Below are positions 24,516 to 32,443 of a DNA stretch of 64,000 nucleotides, in pieces. A model generated the notes under the pieces. That model did not search any database. It saw only the letters and a list, made by a program, of their open reading frames with translations, and was not told the DNA's origin. The DNA comes from NORP23 sp050302475 (lineage in GTDB: Bacteria; Pseudomonadota; Alphaproteobacteria; Rhodobacterales; Rhodobacteraceae). The stretch lies in the NCBI GenBank assembly GCA_050302475.1, contig JBNLBF010000015.1, positions 4,848 to 68,847 of the forward strand, given 5' to 3'. Position 1 is the first letter of the stretch; each line of letters opens with the position of its first letter. A program made the translations under genes and the position numbers.

Positions 24516-26030
24516 TTACTCAATTCCAAGTTTATTGCGAATGATCTCGTTCACCGCTTTGGGGTTGGCCTTGCCGCCGGTCGCTTTCATCACCTGTCCG
24601 ACGAACCATCCGGCCATGGAAGGCTTCTCCTTCACCGCCTCGACCTTGTCGGGATTGGCGGCGAGGACTTCGTCCACCGCAGCCTCGATCGCGCCCATAT
24701 CGGTGACCTGTTTCATGCCGCGCGCTTCAACGATTTCCGCCGGGTCACCACCTTCGGACCAAACAATTTCAAACAGGTCTTTGGCGATTTTGCCGCTGAT
24801 GTCACCCTTGGTGATCAGGTCGATGATCCCGCCCAGTTGTGCCGCCGAAATCGGGCTGTCCCCGATCCCGTGGCCTTCTTTGTTCAGGCGACCAAACAGT
24901 TCATTGATCACCCAGTTGGCGGCAGCTTTGCCATCACGGCCTTTAGCGACCTCTTCAAAGAAGTTGGCGGATGCGACTTCTGCCGTCAGCACACCGGCGT
25001 CATATTCGGTCATCCCGTAATCACGGACAAAGCGTGCTTTCTTCTCGTCCGGCAGTTCAGGCAGACCGGCCTGAATCTCATCAACCCACGCCTGTTCGAT
25101 ATTGAGCGGCAACAAATCCGGACAAGGGAAATAGCGGTAATCATGCGCCTCTTCCTTGGAGCGCATAGAGCGGGTTTCACCTTTGTTCGGATCGTAAAGC
25201 CGCGTTTCCTGATCAACCGAGCCGCCGTCTTCGATGATGGCGATCTGGCGTTTGGCTTCGTAGTCAATGGCCTGCTGGATGAAGCGCATGGAGTTCATGT
25301 TCTTGATCTCGCAGCGGGTGCCCAGAACACCGAAATCACCCGTCTCGCGGAACTTCTCATACGCCCCAGGTTCACAAACGGAGACGTTGACGTCGGCACG
25401 CAGCGACCCCTCCTGCATGTTGCCATCGCAGGTGCCGAGATACCGCAGGATCTGGCGAAGTTTCCGGACATATTCGGCGGCTTCTTCTGGGCCGCGAATG
25501 TCGGGGCGGGACACGATCTCCATCAGCGCAATGCCCGTGCGGTTGAGATCAACGAAGGACATTTCCGGGTCCATGTCATGAACGGATTTGCCTGCGTCCT
25601 GTTCGATATGGATACGTTCAACACGGACTTTGCGGGCAATACCCGGTTCCATATCGACGAGGATTTCGCCCTCGCCCACGATAGGATGGTAAAGTTGGCT
25701 GATCTGATAGCCCTGTGGCAGGTCAGGATAAAAATAGTTCTTCCGGTCAAAGCGCGACATCAGGTTGATATCAGCCTTCAGGCCTAGACCGGTTCGTACC
25801 GCCTGTTCAATGCAGAATTCGTTGACGACCGGCAACATGCCGGGCATGGCCGCATCGACCAGCGAGACGTTGGTATTCGGCTCCGCCCCGAAATGGGTTG
25901 AGGCACCCGAAAACAGTTTGGATTTCGACGCGATCTGGGCGTGCACTTCCATCCCGATGACCAGTTCCCAGTCGCGTTTCGCGCCGGCGATCAATTTGGG
26001 TTTCGGTTCGGTATAGGCGAGCTCGGTCAT
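24516..26030 (-). CDS. gatB: Aspartyl/glutamyl-tRNA amidotransferase subunit B
   Basis: 504 residues. GatB of the GatCAB complex phosphorylates and amidates mischarged Glu-tRNA(Gln) or Asp-tRNA(Asn). Recognisable segments are WELVIGMEVHAQI near the start, FDRKNYFYPDLPQGYQISQ, the zinc/GHKL-like catalytic core, and the C-terminal YqeY-like tail ending in ...NPKAVNEIIRNKLG. GatC and GatA are not adjacent; dispersed gat genes are common in alphaproteobacteria. Confidence 0.97.
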   Translation of the reverse strand: MTELAYTEPKPKLIAGAKRDWELVIGMEVHAQIASKSKLFSGASTHFGAEPNTNVSLVDAAMPGMLPVVNEFCIEQAVRTGLGLKADINLMSRFDRKNYFYPDLPQGYQISQLYHPIVGEGEILVDMEPGIARKVRVERIHIEQDAGKSVHDMDPEMSFVDLNRTGIALMEIVSRPDIRGPEEAAEYVRKLRQILRYLGTCDGNMQEGSLRADVNVSVCEPGAYEKFRETGDFGVLGTRCEIKNMNSMRFIQQAIDYEAKRQIAIIEDGGSVDQETRLYDPNKGETRSMRSKEEAHDYRYFPCPDLLPLNIEQAWVDEIQAGLPELPDEKKARFVRDYGMTEYDAGVLTAEVASANFFEEVAKGRDGKAAANWVINELFGRLNKEGHGIGDSPISAAQLGGIIDLITKGDISGKIAKDLFEIVWSEGGDPAEIVEARGMKQVTDMGAIEAAVDEVLAANPDKVEAVKEKPSMAGWFVGQVMKATGGKANPKAVNEIIRNKLGIE

Positions 26031-26062
26031 ATCGGGGATTCCGCGTGATTTTTCGTCACGAT

Positions 26063-26091
26063 CTTCTAGGGGAATGCGGTTGCAGGGGCAA
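26063..26091 (-). promoter_or_regulatory. Candidate gatB promoter
   Basis: On the minus strand TTGCCC (26086-26091) and TAGAAG (26063-26068) are separated by 17 bases, giving a leader of about 30 bases before gatB. Assigned by eye; the -35 overlaps the hairpin described next. Confidence 0.3.
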
Positions 26092-26109
26092 GGGGGCTCT
26101 CCTGCCCCT
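26084..26109 (-). terminator. GC-rich hairpin between gpmI and gatB
   Basis: AGGGGCA (26084-26090) pairs with TGCCCCT (26103-26109) across a 12-base loop, about 75 bases after the gpmI stop. There is no T-run, so termination would be weak or factor-assisted. Confidence 0.35.
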
Positions 26110-26184
26110 TATACAGTCGAGAATAAATCGTCCAACACCTTTTGATCTGGGCCTCGGCTGCGCTTCAGCATAACTATCAGACTG

Positions 26185-27711
26185 TTACCTCTGGATAAGG
26201 CTTTCTCCGGTCATCTCCTCCGGCTGATCCAGATTCATCAATTCCAAGAGGCTCGGCGCCAAATCGCAAAGTGCGCCGCCGTCGCGCAGGCTGGCACCAT
26301 CGGGTCCATTTATCATTACGACAGGGACCGGATTGGTGGTGTGCGCCGTGTGCGGGCCGCCGGTTACCGGATCTATCATCGTCTCGCAATTGCCGTGATC
26401 CGCTGTCAGGATCATCGCGCCGCCGACTTTGTTGAGGGCTTCGATGGCGCGGCCAACGCCGCGATCCACTTCCTCGCATGCAGCAACGGCAGCATCGATA
26501 TCACCGGTATGCCCAACCATATCAGGGTTGGCATAATTCACGATAATCAGGTCATATTCCCCGCCCTCAATCGCCGCGACCAGATGATCGCTGACATCAG
26601 GCGCAGACATTTCCGGCTGCAGATCATAGGTCTTCACCTTTGGCGAGGGGGAGACGTAACGTTCTTCCCCTTCCTCGGGCGTTTCCTCGCCTCCGTTAAA
26701 GAAGAACGTGACGTGAGGGTATTTCTCCGTCTCCGCCAGACGATATTGTTTCAACCCTTTCTCAGCCACCCAATGACCCAGCGTGTTGACGATATCCTCG
26801 TTCGGATACATCACATCCATATAGGCGTTGTGCTTGTCGGAATATTCGACCATTCCACAGACGGCGGCCAGTTTCGGGCGGTCAGATACATCGAACGCGT
26901 CGAATCCCGGGTCGGCCAGTGCGGCGAGGATTTCGCGCGCCCGATCAGCACGGAAATTGACGAATAGCAGCCCGTCACCGGTTTTCATCCCGCCAAAACC
27001 GCCGACCGCTGTCGGGGTGACGAACTCGTCCGTTTCGCCCGCATCATAGGCCATTTGGATGGCTTCTTCGGCCGTGTCAGCCTCTTTCCCCTCGGCACTA
27101 ACCATGACGTCATAGGCTTGCTTCACCCGTTCCCACCGGTTGTCGCGGTCCATGGCAAAGAAGCGGCCGGACACAGACACAACAGCTGCGCCGTACGGTA
27201 GGTCTGCCTCCAGTTTGGCTATCTGGTCTTTGGCGGATTTAGGCGCGACGTCGCGACCATCGAGATATGCGTGGATCGCCACAGGCACGTCGGCCGCGCA
27301 CAGGGCTTCGGCTACAGCGACGATGTGATCCTGATGAGCGTGAACACCGCCGGGCGAGGCAAGACCCGCGACATGCGCCACCCCGCCGGAATTCTGTATG
27401 GATTTGATGAATTTCTTCAGGGCTGCGTTTTTCGCGAACGAGCCTTCTTCGATCGCCTTGTTTATCTTTGGCAAGTCCATCCAGACGACGCGGCCCGCGC
27501 CGATATTCATATGGCCGACCTCGGAATTACCCATCTGCCCCTCGGGCAGGCCCACGGCGGGACCAAAAGTCGTCAGAGTCGAATGCGGACATTCCGCCAT
27601 CACCCGATCAAAGTTCGGGGTGTCGGCCAGCGCGACGGCGTTTGCCTCACGTTCCGGGCGCAAGCCCCAACCGTCTAGGATGCACAGAACAACAGGTTTC
27701 GGTGTGGTCAT
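26185..27711 (-). CDS. gpmI: 2,3-bisphosphoglycerate-independent phosphoglycerate mutase
   Basis: 508 residues from the ATG at 27711. Interconverts 3- and 2-phosphoglycerate in glycolysis and gluconeogenesis using two Mn ions. Catalytic Ser63 lies in GNSEVGHMNIG; Asp13 in LCILDGWG is a metal ligand; the C-terminal metal motif TADHGNCE is also intact. An in-frame ATG four codons upstream is possible but less conserved. Stands between gatB and rlmH on the same strand. Confidence 0.97.
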   Translation of the reverse strand: MTTPKPVVLCILDGWGLRPEREANAVALADTPNFDRVMAECPHSTLTTFGPAVGLPEGQMGNSEVGHMNIGAGRVVWMDLPKINKAIEEGSFAKNAALKKFIKSIQNSGGVAHVAGLASPGGVHAHQDHIVAVAEALCAADVPVAIHAYLDGRDVAPKSAKDQIAKLEADLPYGAAVVSVSGRFFAMDRDNRWERVKQAYDVMVSAEGKEADTAEEAIQMAYDAGETDEFVTPTAVGGFGGMKTGDGLLFVNFRADRAREILAALADPGFDAFDVSDRPKLAAVCGMVEYSDKHNAYMDVMYPNEDIVNTLGHWVAEKGLKQYRLAETEKYPHVTFFFNGGEETPEEGEERYVSPSPKVKTYDLQPEMSAPDVSDHLVAAIEGGEYDLIIVNYANPDMVGHTGDIDAAVAACEEVDRGVGRAIEALNKVGGAMILTADHGNCETMIDPVTGGPHTAHTTNPVPVVMINGPDGASLRDGGALCDLAPSLLELMNLDQPEEMTGESLIQR

Positions 27712-27765
27712 ATTGGCCCCCAATCTGTCCCAAACGTAACCATCGGGACGAGGGACTGCAATGGT

Positions 27766-28236
27766 TCAGGCCCGGTGATAGGGGGTTCCGGCGAGAATAT
27801 TCGCAGCCCGGTAGAGCTGTTCTGCCAGCATCACGCGGACAAGCATGTGGGGCCAGACCATTTTGCCAAAAGATAGGGTCAGATTCGCCTGCGCCTCAAA
27901 GTCTCGCGGCAATCCGTCCGCGCCGCCGATAACAAACGCCATGTCGCGGATACCGTCCATCGCGGTCCGTGACAGCGTATCGGCAAATTTTTCCGAGGTC
28001 AGGGTCTTACCGCGTTCGCTGAGCACGACCGTAAAGGCTCCGTCCGGGATCGCGCGTGTCAGCAGGTCAACCTCTGCCGCCATGCCGCCACCCTTTTTAT
28101 CCTCCACCTCGCGCACATCTGTCGGGCCAAGCCCAAGCGGGCGGCCGATCCGTTCGAACCGTTTTAGATAATCATCAACCAAGTCCAGCTCCGGCGAGGG
28201 CCGGAGGCGGCCAACGGCACATATCGTGACGCGCAT
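27766..28236 (-). CDS. rlmH: 23S rRNA (pseudouridine1915-N3)-methyltransferase
   Basis: 156 residues, SPOUT-fold methyltransferase that methylates pseudouridine 1915 of 23S rRNA. The family motifs are clear: FVIGGADGLP (SAM knot), LSFGKMVWPHMLVRVMLAEQLYRA and the C-terminal GTPYHRA. Start is the ATG at 28236, overlapping the rsfS stop (TGATG). The rsfS-rlmH pair is a widely conserved ribosome-related operon. Confidence 0.97.
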   Translation of the reverse strand: MRVTICAVGRLRPSPELDLVDDYLKRFERIGRPLGLGPTDVREVEDKKGGGMAAEVDLLTRAIPDGAFTVVLSERGKTLTSEKFADTLSRTAMDGIRDMAFVIGGADGLPRDFEAQANLTLSFGKMVWPHMLVRVMLAEQLYRAANILAGTPYHRA

Positions 28237-28658
28237 CAGATCTGTTTGGCGGTTTCCGGCCCTGCGGCCATCCACATTTTTTCGATCTGATAAAACTCGC
28301 GCACTTCAGGGCGGAACAGATGCACAATGGCATCTCCGCAATCAATCAGGACCCAGTCACCGGACTGCTTGCCCTCAACCCGGCAGATCACACCCATCTC
28401 CTGCTTGATGCGTTCCATCAGATGTTCGGCAATGGATTGCACCTGACGGGCGGAACGGCCCGAGGCGACGATCATATTGTCCGCAATTTCTGATTTCCCG
28501 GTCAACGGGATGGTGATGACTTCTTCTGCCTTGTCATCGTCAAGCGAGCTGAGGATGAGATCTAACATCCTATTGCTGGCATCCTTATCCCCACCTTTGC
28601 CGAGCGCGGCTGCGGCGGGCATTGCAGCATCATTTGCTGCGGCTGTACGTTCCGACAG
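28236..28658 (-). CDS. rsfS: Ribosome silencing factor, probable CTG start
   Basis: Binds L14 on the 50S subunit and blocks subunit joining under starvation. The core is standard: SSLDDDKAEEVITIPLTGKS, VASGRSARQV, GDWVLIDCGDAIVHLFRPEVREFYQIEKMW. The start is uncertain. A near-perfect ribosome site AAGGAGG (28667-28673) lies eight bases before an in-frame CTG at 28658, giving 140 residues. The first in-frame ATG is at 28622 (128 residues) and has no recognisable ribosome site. I chose CTG; either start keeps the whole domain. Confidence 0.85.
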   Translation of the reverse strand: MSERTAAANDAAMPAAAALGKGGDKDASNRMLDLILSSLDDDKAEEVITIPLTGKSEIADNMIVASGRSARQVQSIAEHLMERIKQEMGVICRVEGKQSGDWVLIDCGDAIVHLFRPEVREFYQIEKMWMAAGPETAKQI

Positions 28659-28747
28659 AACGGAATCCTCCTTTACTAAATACCGGGATCTCCGGCTGGT
28701 AGTGGATAGACGGTAACATAGGTATTGCTGTCGCTCAAGCAAGGATA

Positions 28748-28771
28748 AACCCGGGGCTCTCACCCCGGGTT
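28748..28771 (-). terminator. Hairpin terminator after the yiaA-like gene
   Basis: AACCCGGGG (28748-28756) pairs perfectly with CCCCGGGTT (28763-28771) across a six-base loop. On the minus strand it lies 20 bases after the YiaA-like stop and is followed by a short T-rich stretch. It should separate the PspA/YiaA unit from rsfS. Confidence 0.65.
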
Positions 28772-28791
28772 CTGATTTCGCTTTGCAGGTA

Positions 28792-29073
28792 TCAGGCCGC
28801 GTCGCCCTTCCCGATCTCGGACAGCAAGCGTTCGGTCTGGGCATCCTCGATCTTGTTGTGGATGCGGTCGCTTTCTTCGTTGTCACGGACCGACTTGGTG
28901 ATCGAGACCGTGGCGCTGACCAGCATGATCGCGGCCATGGAGTAGAACCCTTTGGCGGAGAAGCTGGCCTCTAGGAAGTAGATACCCCCTGCCATCATGG
29001 CTGCAGCGATCGCGAACTGAATATAGGTAAAATAGGTCCAGGACTGGGTCGGTTTGTTGATATATGCGTTCAT
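28792..29073 (-). CDS. YiaA/YiaB-family two-helix membrane protein
   Basis: 93 residues with two membrane segments (about 13-35 and 43-62), matching the YiaAB two-helix domain, followed by a charged cytoplasmic tail (SVRDNEESDRIHNKIEDAQTERLL). It is downstream of the PspA gene on the same strand (43 bases apart) and presumably under the same operators. YiaAB proteins are seen with PspA-type stress proteins; a role as membrane partner of PspA is inference from this arrangement. Confidence 0.85.
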   Translation of the reverse strand: MNAYINKPTQSWTYFTYIQFAIAAAMMAGGIYFLEASFSAKGFYSMAAIMLVSATVSITKSVRDNEESDRIHNKIEDAQTERLLSEIGKGDAA

Positions 29074-29116
29074 GGTTTTGTTCCTTTGTCTTTGGATTGG
29101 ATTTCAAATTCGGTGA

Positions 29117-29797
29117 TTATTTTCCGGCTTTTTTCTTCAGCCGCTCCAGAACCATGTCGGCGCTGGTTTTCAGGGGTTTGCCGTGGCCGGCTTCGGCTAG
29201 GCGCTCGCTCATGTCTTCGGCTTTTGCGCCGACGGACAGTTCTACCATCGCGGTGGCGGTTGCTTCGGCCACCGCCTGCTTTTCCTGCAGGCGCATCAAC
29301 GTATCAGCGGCGTCCGTCAGATCGTTCATCAGGCCCGAGGGCTGCACATTGCTGATCCGCAGAACCTTGTCATTCGCTTCCGCCAGATGTTGGCCGCGTT
29401 TCAGATCGCGCAGGCAGGTCTGGTTTTCGACCAGACAGGATTTCAGCCGCGCGATCTGCGTGTCATAGACGCTGATCGCCTTTCGCGTTGTTTCCCGCTC
29501 GGCTTCCAACTGGGCGATTGTGCCGGCGGCTTCTTTGGCCAGTGCCTCGTCCCCGTTGTCCAGCGCCGCAAGTGCGCGGGTTTCGAGGTCTTTGAGCTGC
29601 CCTTCGACGGTGGTCAGCGCGTGGCGTTCGCGATCGGCATACGCCATGACCAGCGCAACGGCTTTGCGGGATTTCTCCACGCCGTGCGCCGCATCACGCA
29701 TTTGCTGACGCAGAAGCGGGAGCGCATTCGCGTCCAGAAACACCTGCGTTTGGTCAGCGGTTTTTCCGCGCACCAGGGTTACGAACTGTTTGAACAT
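29117..29797 (-). CDS. pspA: PspA/IM30-family protein
   Basis: 226 residues, almost entirely long alpha-helices with heptad repeats. Starts MFKQFVTLVRGKTAD, the amphipathic membrane-binding helix typical of PspA. PspA coats damaged inner membrane and maintains proton motive force. There is no pspF/pspBC here; instead a divergent TetR gene and three identical-type palindromes sit upstream. The ribosome site is GGAGG. A YiaA-like gene follows. Confidence 0.85.
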   Translation of the reverse strand: MFKQFVTLVRGKTADQTQVFLDANALPLLRQQMRDAAHGVEKSRKAVALVMAYADRERHALTTVEGQLKDLETRALAALDNGDEALAKEAAGTIAQLEAERETTRKAISVYDTQIARLKSCLVENQTCLRDLKRGQHLAEANDKVLRISNVQPSGLMNDLTDAADTLMRLQEKQAVAEATATAMVELSVGAKAEDMSERLAEAGHGKPLKTSADMVLERLKKKAGK

Positions 29798-29814
29798 TTC
29801 TGTTTCCTCCTTTA

Positions 29815-29827
29815 TGAACAGTGTTCA
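29815..29827. promoter_or_regulatory. TetR operator, copy 1
   Basis: Perfect 13-bp palindrome TGAACA-G-TGTTCA, 18 bases upstream of the pspA start and overlapping the space just before its ribosome site. First of three copies in the pspA/tetR gap; likely bound by the adjacent TetR protein to block pspA transcription or elongation. Confidence 0.75.
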
Positions 29828-29848
29828 TGATTAGAACGTAACATCATT

Positions 29849-29861
29849 TGAACATTGTTCA
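29849..29861. promoter_or_regulatory. TetR operator, copy 2
   Basis: Perfect palindrome TGAACA-T-TGTTCA, 34 bases from copy 1 measured start to start. It lies in the middle of the divergent intergenic region, where it would overlap TTGAAC-type -35 elements on both strands. Confidence 0.75.
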
Positions 29862-29870
29862 AGAGTTTTC

Positions 29871-29883
29871 TGAACAATGTTCA
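29871..29883. promoter_or_regulatory. TetR operator, copy 3
   Basis: Perfect palindrome TGAACA-A-TGTTCA, 22 bases (about two helical turns) from copy 2 and 23 bases before the tetR start. Its placement suits autorepression. Confidence 0.75.
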
Positions 29884-29905
29884 TAGTAAAGTTGTCGGAG
29901 GCCTT

Positions 29906-30514
29906 ATGGCGACGAAAAGCCAAGAAAAAAGGGGAAAATTGCGCGAAAAGCTTATCGATGCGGCGGAGGCACAAATAGCTGACGTTGGGTTAACCGGCTT
30001 GAAGGCGCGCGATGTGACGGCGGCCGCGGGGTGTTCGTTGGGGGCATTATATAATGTCGTGGAGGATCTGGACCATCTGGTGATTCTGGTGAACTCCCGC
30101 ACGCTGAACCGGCTGGGCGATGCGGTACGGGCATCAGTGCGCCCCGAAGCCTCAGCGGCAGAAACAATGGAAACGCTGGCGCTGACCTACACGGATTTCG
30201 CCCAACGAAACCCCAACCTCTGGTCCGCGGTGTTTTCCCACCATCTGCCGGAGGGCAAGGAAATCCCGGATTGGCACAAGAAGGAACATGCGGTGCTGGT
30301 CGAACAGATCATTCGACCCTTGTCCCAGTTACGCCCCGATATGGACGAGACGATGCTAATCCATCGCGCCTTCACATTATTCGCGGCGGTGCACGGCGTT
30401 GTACAGCTTTCGTTTCACGGCGGTCATATAGGCCACCCGGCAGATATGTTGAAATCGGAAATCAGCGCTCTGGTGGACACATTGGTAAGGGGGACGCCTG
30501 AAGAAGGGCAGTAG
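29906..30514 (+). CDS. TetR-family regulator of the PspA/YiaA unit
   Basis: 202 residues from the ATG at 29906 (GGAGG ribosome site). The N-terminal helix-turn-helix (about 10-55; LIDAAEAQIADVGLTGLKARDVTAAAGCSLGALYNVV) is typical TetR; the C-terminal ligand domain resembles the TetR_C_33/WHG type (HHLPEGKEIPDWHKKEH ... HGVVQLSFHGGH). It diverges from pspA across three 13-bp palindromes, so it most likely represses itself and pspA-yiaA. The inducing ligand is unknown. An upstream in-frame ATG would place the operators inside the coding region and is rejected. Confidence 0.88.
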   Translation: MATKSQEKRGKLREKLIDAAEAQIADVGLTGLKARDVTAAAGCSLGALYNVVEDLDHLVILVNSRTLNRLGDAVRASVRPEASAAETMETLALTYTDFAQRNPNLWSAVFSHHLPEGKEIPDWHKKEHAVLVEQIIRPLSQLRPDMDETMLIHRAFTLFAAVHGVVQLSFHGGHIGHPADMLKSEISALVDTLVRGTPEEGQ

Positions 30515-30518
30515 TCGC

Positions 30519-30725
30519 CTAGCTGTAGAGCCGACCGCGCAAATCCGCCAATTCCCGGGCAATACGCTGCTTCTTTGTGTCGAGGCTTTCGGATTTTGGC
30601 TCAATAATGTTCGGTTCTTCAATCTCATCAGAAACGACGTATGTTTCGAAAAACCAGATCATCAATGCCGGCAAGCCGTAACGAATGACGAGATATAGCG
30701 AGACGCCGGGAAGAACAAAGTCCAT
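30519..30725 (-). CDS. Small single-pass membrane protein
   Basis: 68 residues, unrecognised. One hydrophobic segment near the N-terminus (about 5-25) and a charged helical tail rich in Lys/Glu/Arg (IIEPKSESLDTKKQRIARELADLRGRLYS). It fills the space between the TetR gene (convergent) and the nucleoside hydrolase gene on the same strand. The ribosome site is weak. The protein-like composition makes it plausible; no function can be given. Confidence 0.55.
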   Translation of the reverse strand: MDFVLPGVSLYLVIRYGLPALMIWFFETYVVSDEIEEPNIIEPKSESLDTKKQRIARELADLRGRLYS

Positions 30726-30770
30726 GTTCCGTAGGTAAGGGTTAGCCTTCGAATTTCAAGCACATAACGA

Positions 30771-31712
30771 TTACGGCAAAGCCCCATACCGTTCCAACAA
30801 CAAATCAAAGAACCCCTCGTCATCCACGTTCCGGCAATAGGTGGCGTTCTTCTGTCGATCTGTGACACCCCACCAGTCGACCACGGTCATGCCCAGCGTC
30901 AGGTCGGACATGGTTTCTATCTCAATATTCACCTCGCGGCTTTCGTATAAATCCGGCTTCAGCAGGTAGGCAATGACGTTCGGGTCATGCAGCGGCCCGC
31001 CGTCGGTGCCGTATTTGCTTTCATCAAAACGTTCGAAGAACTCCATCATTTCGGCGGTGGCGATGCCGCAGCGGGTGCCCAACGACCGAAAGGCCGCGGT
31101 GCGTTTGGCTGTGGTCAGGCATTGGTGCGTCACATCCAGCGGGATCACTACCAGCGGCGAGCCCGATCGGAAGACGACGTCAGCCGCATGCGGGTCAACA
31201 TAGATGTTGAACTCCGCCGTTGGCGTCACGTTGCCCCCTTCGAAACAGCCGCCTCCCATCAGCACCACCTGCCGCAATTTCGGGATGATGTCGGGGGCTT
31301 TCTGCATTGCCAGCGCTATGTTGGTCAGCGGACCAAGGGGACAGAGCGTGATCTCGTCCTCCTCTCCCGCCCGGACCGTGTCGATGATGAAATCGACCGC
31401 GTGCTGGTCCTGTAGCGGCATGGTCGGGTCAGGCAGCTCCGGCCCGTTTAGCCCGGTCGAGCCATGCACATATTCCGCCGTCACCAGCGGGCGCACCATC
31501 GGGCGGCTTGCGCCTGCGAAAACCTCTACGTCAGGACGTCCCGCCAGTTCACAGACTTTGCGCGCATTCACTTCTGTCAGCGACAGCGGGACATTGCCCG
31601 CAACAGCTGTAATTCCCACAACCTCAAGCTCAGGGGAGGCGAGCGCCAACAGAATTGCGACTGCATCGTCCTGCCCGGGGTCTGTGTCAATGATGATCTT
31701 GCGTGGTGACAT
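30771..31712 (-). CDS. Inosine-uridine-preferring nucleoside hydrolase
   Basis: 313 residues. Hydrolyses the N-glycosidic bond of ribonucleosides for salvage. The family's calcium-binding aspartates are in IIIDTDPGQDDAVAI (5-19) and the later signature GPLTNIALAM and HDPNVIAYLL are intact. Start at 31712 has AAGGA at good spacing; two in-frame ATGs upstream are less well placed. Possibly secreted homologues exist, but no signal peptide is present here, so a cytoplasmic enzyme. Confidence 0.95.
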   Translation of the reverse strand: MSPRKIIIDTDPGQDDAVAILLALASPELEVVGITAVAGNVPLSLTEVNARKVCELAGRPDVEVFAGASRPMVRPLVTAEYVHGSTGLNGPELPDPTMPLQDQHAVDFIIDTVRAGEEDEITLCPLGPLTNIALAMQKAPDIIPKLRQVVLMGGGCFEGGNVTPTAEFNIYVDPHAADVVFRSGSPLVVIPLDVTHQCLTTAKRTAAFRSLGTRCGIATAEMMEFFERFDESKYGTDGGPLHDPNVIAYLLKPDLYESREVNIEIETMSDLTLGMTVVDWWGVTDRQKNATYCRNVDDEGFFDLLLERYGALP

Positions 31713-31796
31713 TAACGATTCCTTAACCATTGATTTGCAACCTGAACTTGTAATCACTTCGATTCTCGCCGAGGGCGAAATTTCAGGTATGTCATT

Positions 31797-32375
31797 ATGT
31801 TGAATTGGTTGATTTCTGACAACAAGACCAGAGAATTCTCTTTCAAATGTTCAGGCTGCGGTAGAACGCATCGTGGAGCGCCTTCATTTTCTTTCTCGCG
31901 CCCGGCTGAAACCTGCACGATTCCGAAAGCCGAATATGACCGACGAGTCTATCTGACCAAAGATTTATGTTCGATCGACGATTCCAGTTTCTATATTCGC
32001 GGCCATCTGAATATCCCTATTCTGGACAGTGACGAATTTTTTCATTGGGGCGTTTGGGTCAAACAAACGCGAGAGAGCTTTCACAGATATCTGGAAAGCT
32101 ACGGACACGATCAAACCGGTGATCACAGTTATGGCTGGCTGGCGGCGGATTTTTATCTCGACAAACAATGGCGGGCACGCCACACGGACAAGATGCTAAA
32201 AACTGACGTCCACTGGGGCGGTGTCGGACAGCAGCCAGAGATTTTCATATTCGACAGCGAAACCCATCCCCTTGCCCGCGATCAGCGCGATGGGATCAGT
32301 TGGGATCAAGCCGTTGAAATGACAATGAATACGATCCACCCGCATCACGTGGAAGACGTCGCACTGGCGTCCTGA
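31797..32375 (+). CDS. DUF2199-domain protein
   Basis: 192 residues matching DUF2199. An N-terminal CSGCG knuckle (18-22; KCSGCGRTHRG) suggests half of a zinc-binding site; the core DEFFHWGVWVKQTRESFHRYL and the C-terminal HPLARDQRDGISWDQAVEM are typical of the family. Function is unknown. It diverges from the nucleoside hydrolase gene across 84 bases and converges on ilvE. Confidence 0.85.
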   Translation: MLNWLISDNKTREFSFKCSGCGRTHRGAPSFSFSRPAETCTIPKAEYDRRVYLTKDLCSIDDSSFYIRGHLNIPILDSDEFFHWGVWVKQTRESFHRYLESYGHDQTGDHSYGWLAADFYLDKQWRARHTDKMLKTDVHWGGVGQQPEIFIFDSETHPLARDQRDGISWDQAVEMTMNTIHPHHVEDVALAS

Positions 32376-32377
32376 CG

Positions 32378-32393
32378 GGTGATGCTTATCACC
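32378..32393. terminator. Short hairpin after the DUF2199 gene
   Basis: GGTGAT (32378-32383) and ATCACC (32388-32393) with a four-base loop, immediately after the DUF2199 stop and before the convergent ilvE end. No T-run, so only a weak terminator candidate. Confidence 0.35.
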
Positions 32394-32443
32394 GAATGAC
32401 TTCCCAGCCCGTCTGAACACAGAGGATGCGCTGTGCGCGTGAA

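Noticed and set aside
24837..25787. Long open frame antisense to gatB
   Set aside because: It mirrors gatB codons, has no recognisable domain or ribosome site, and the sense strand encodes a full, conserved GatB.
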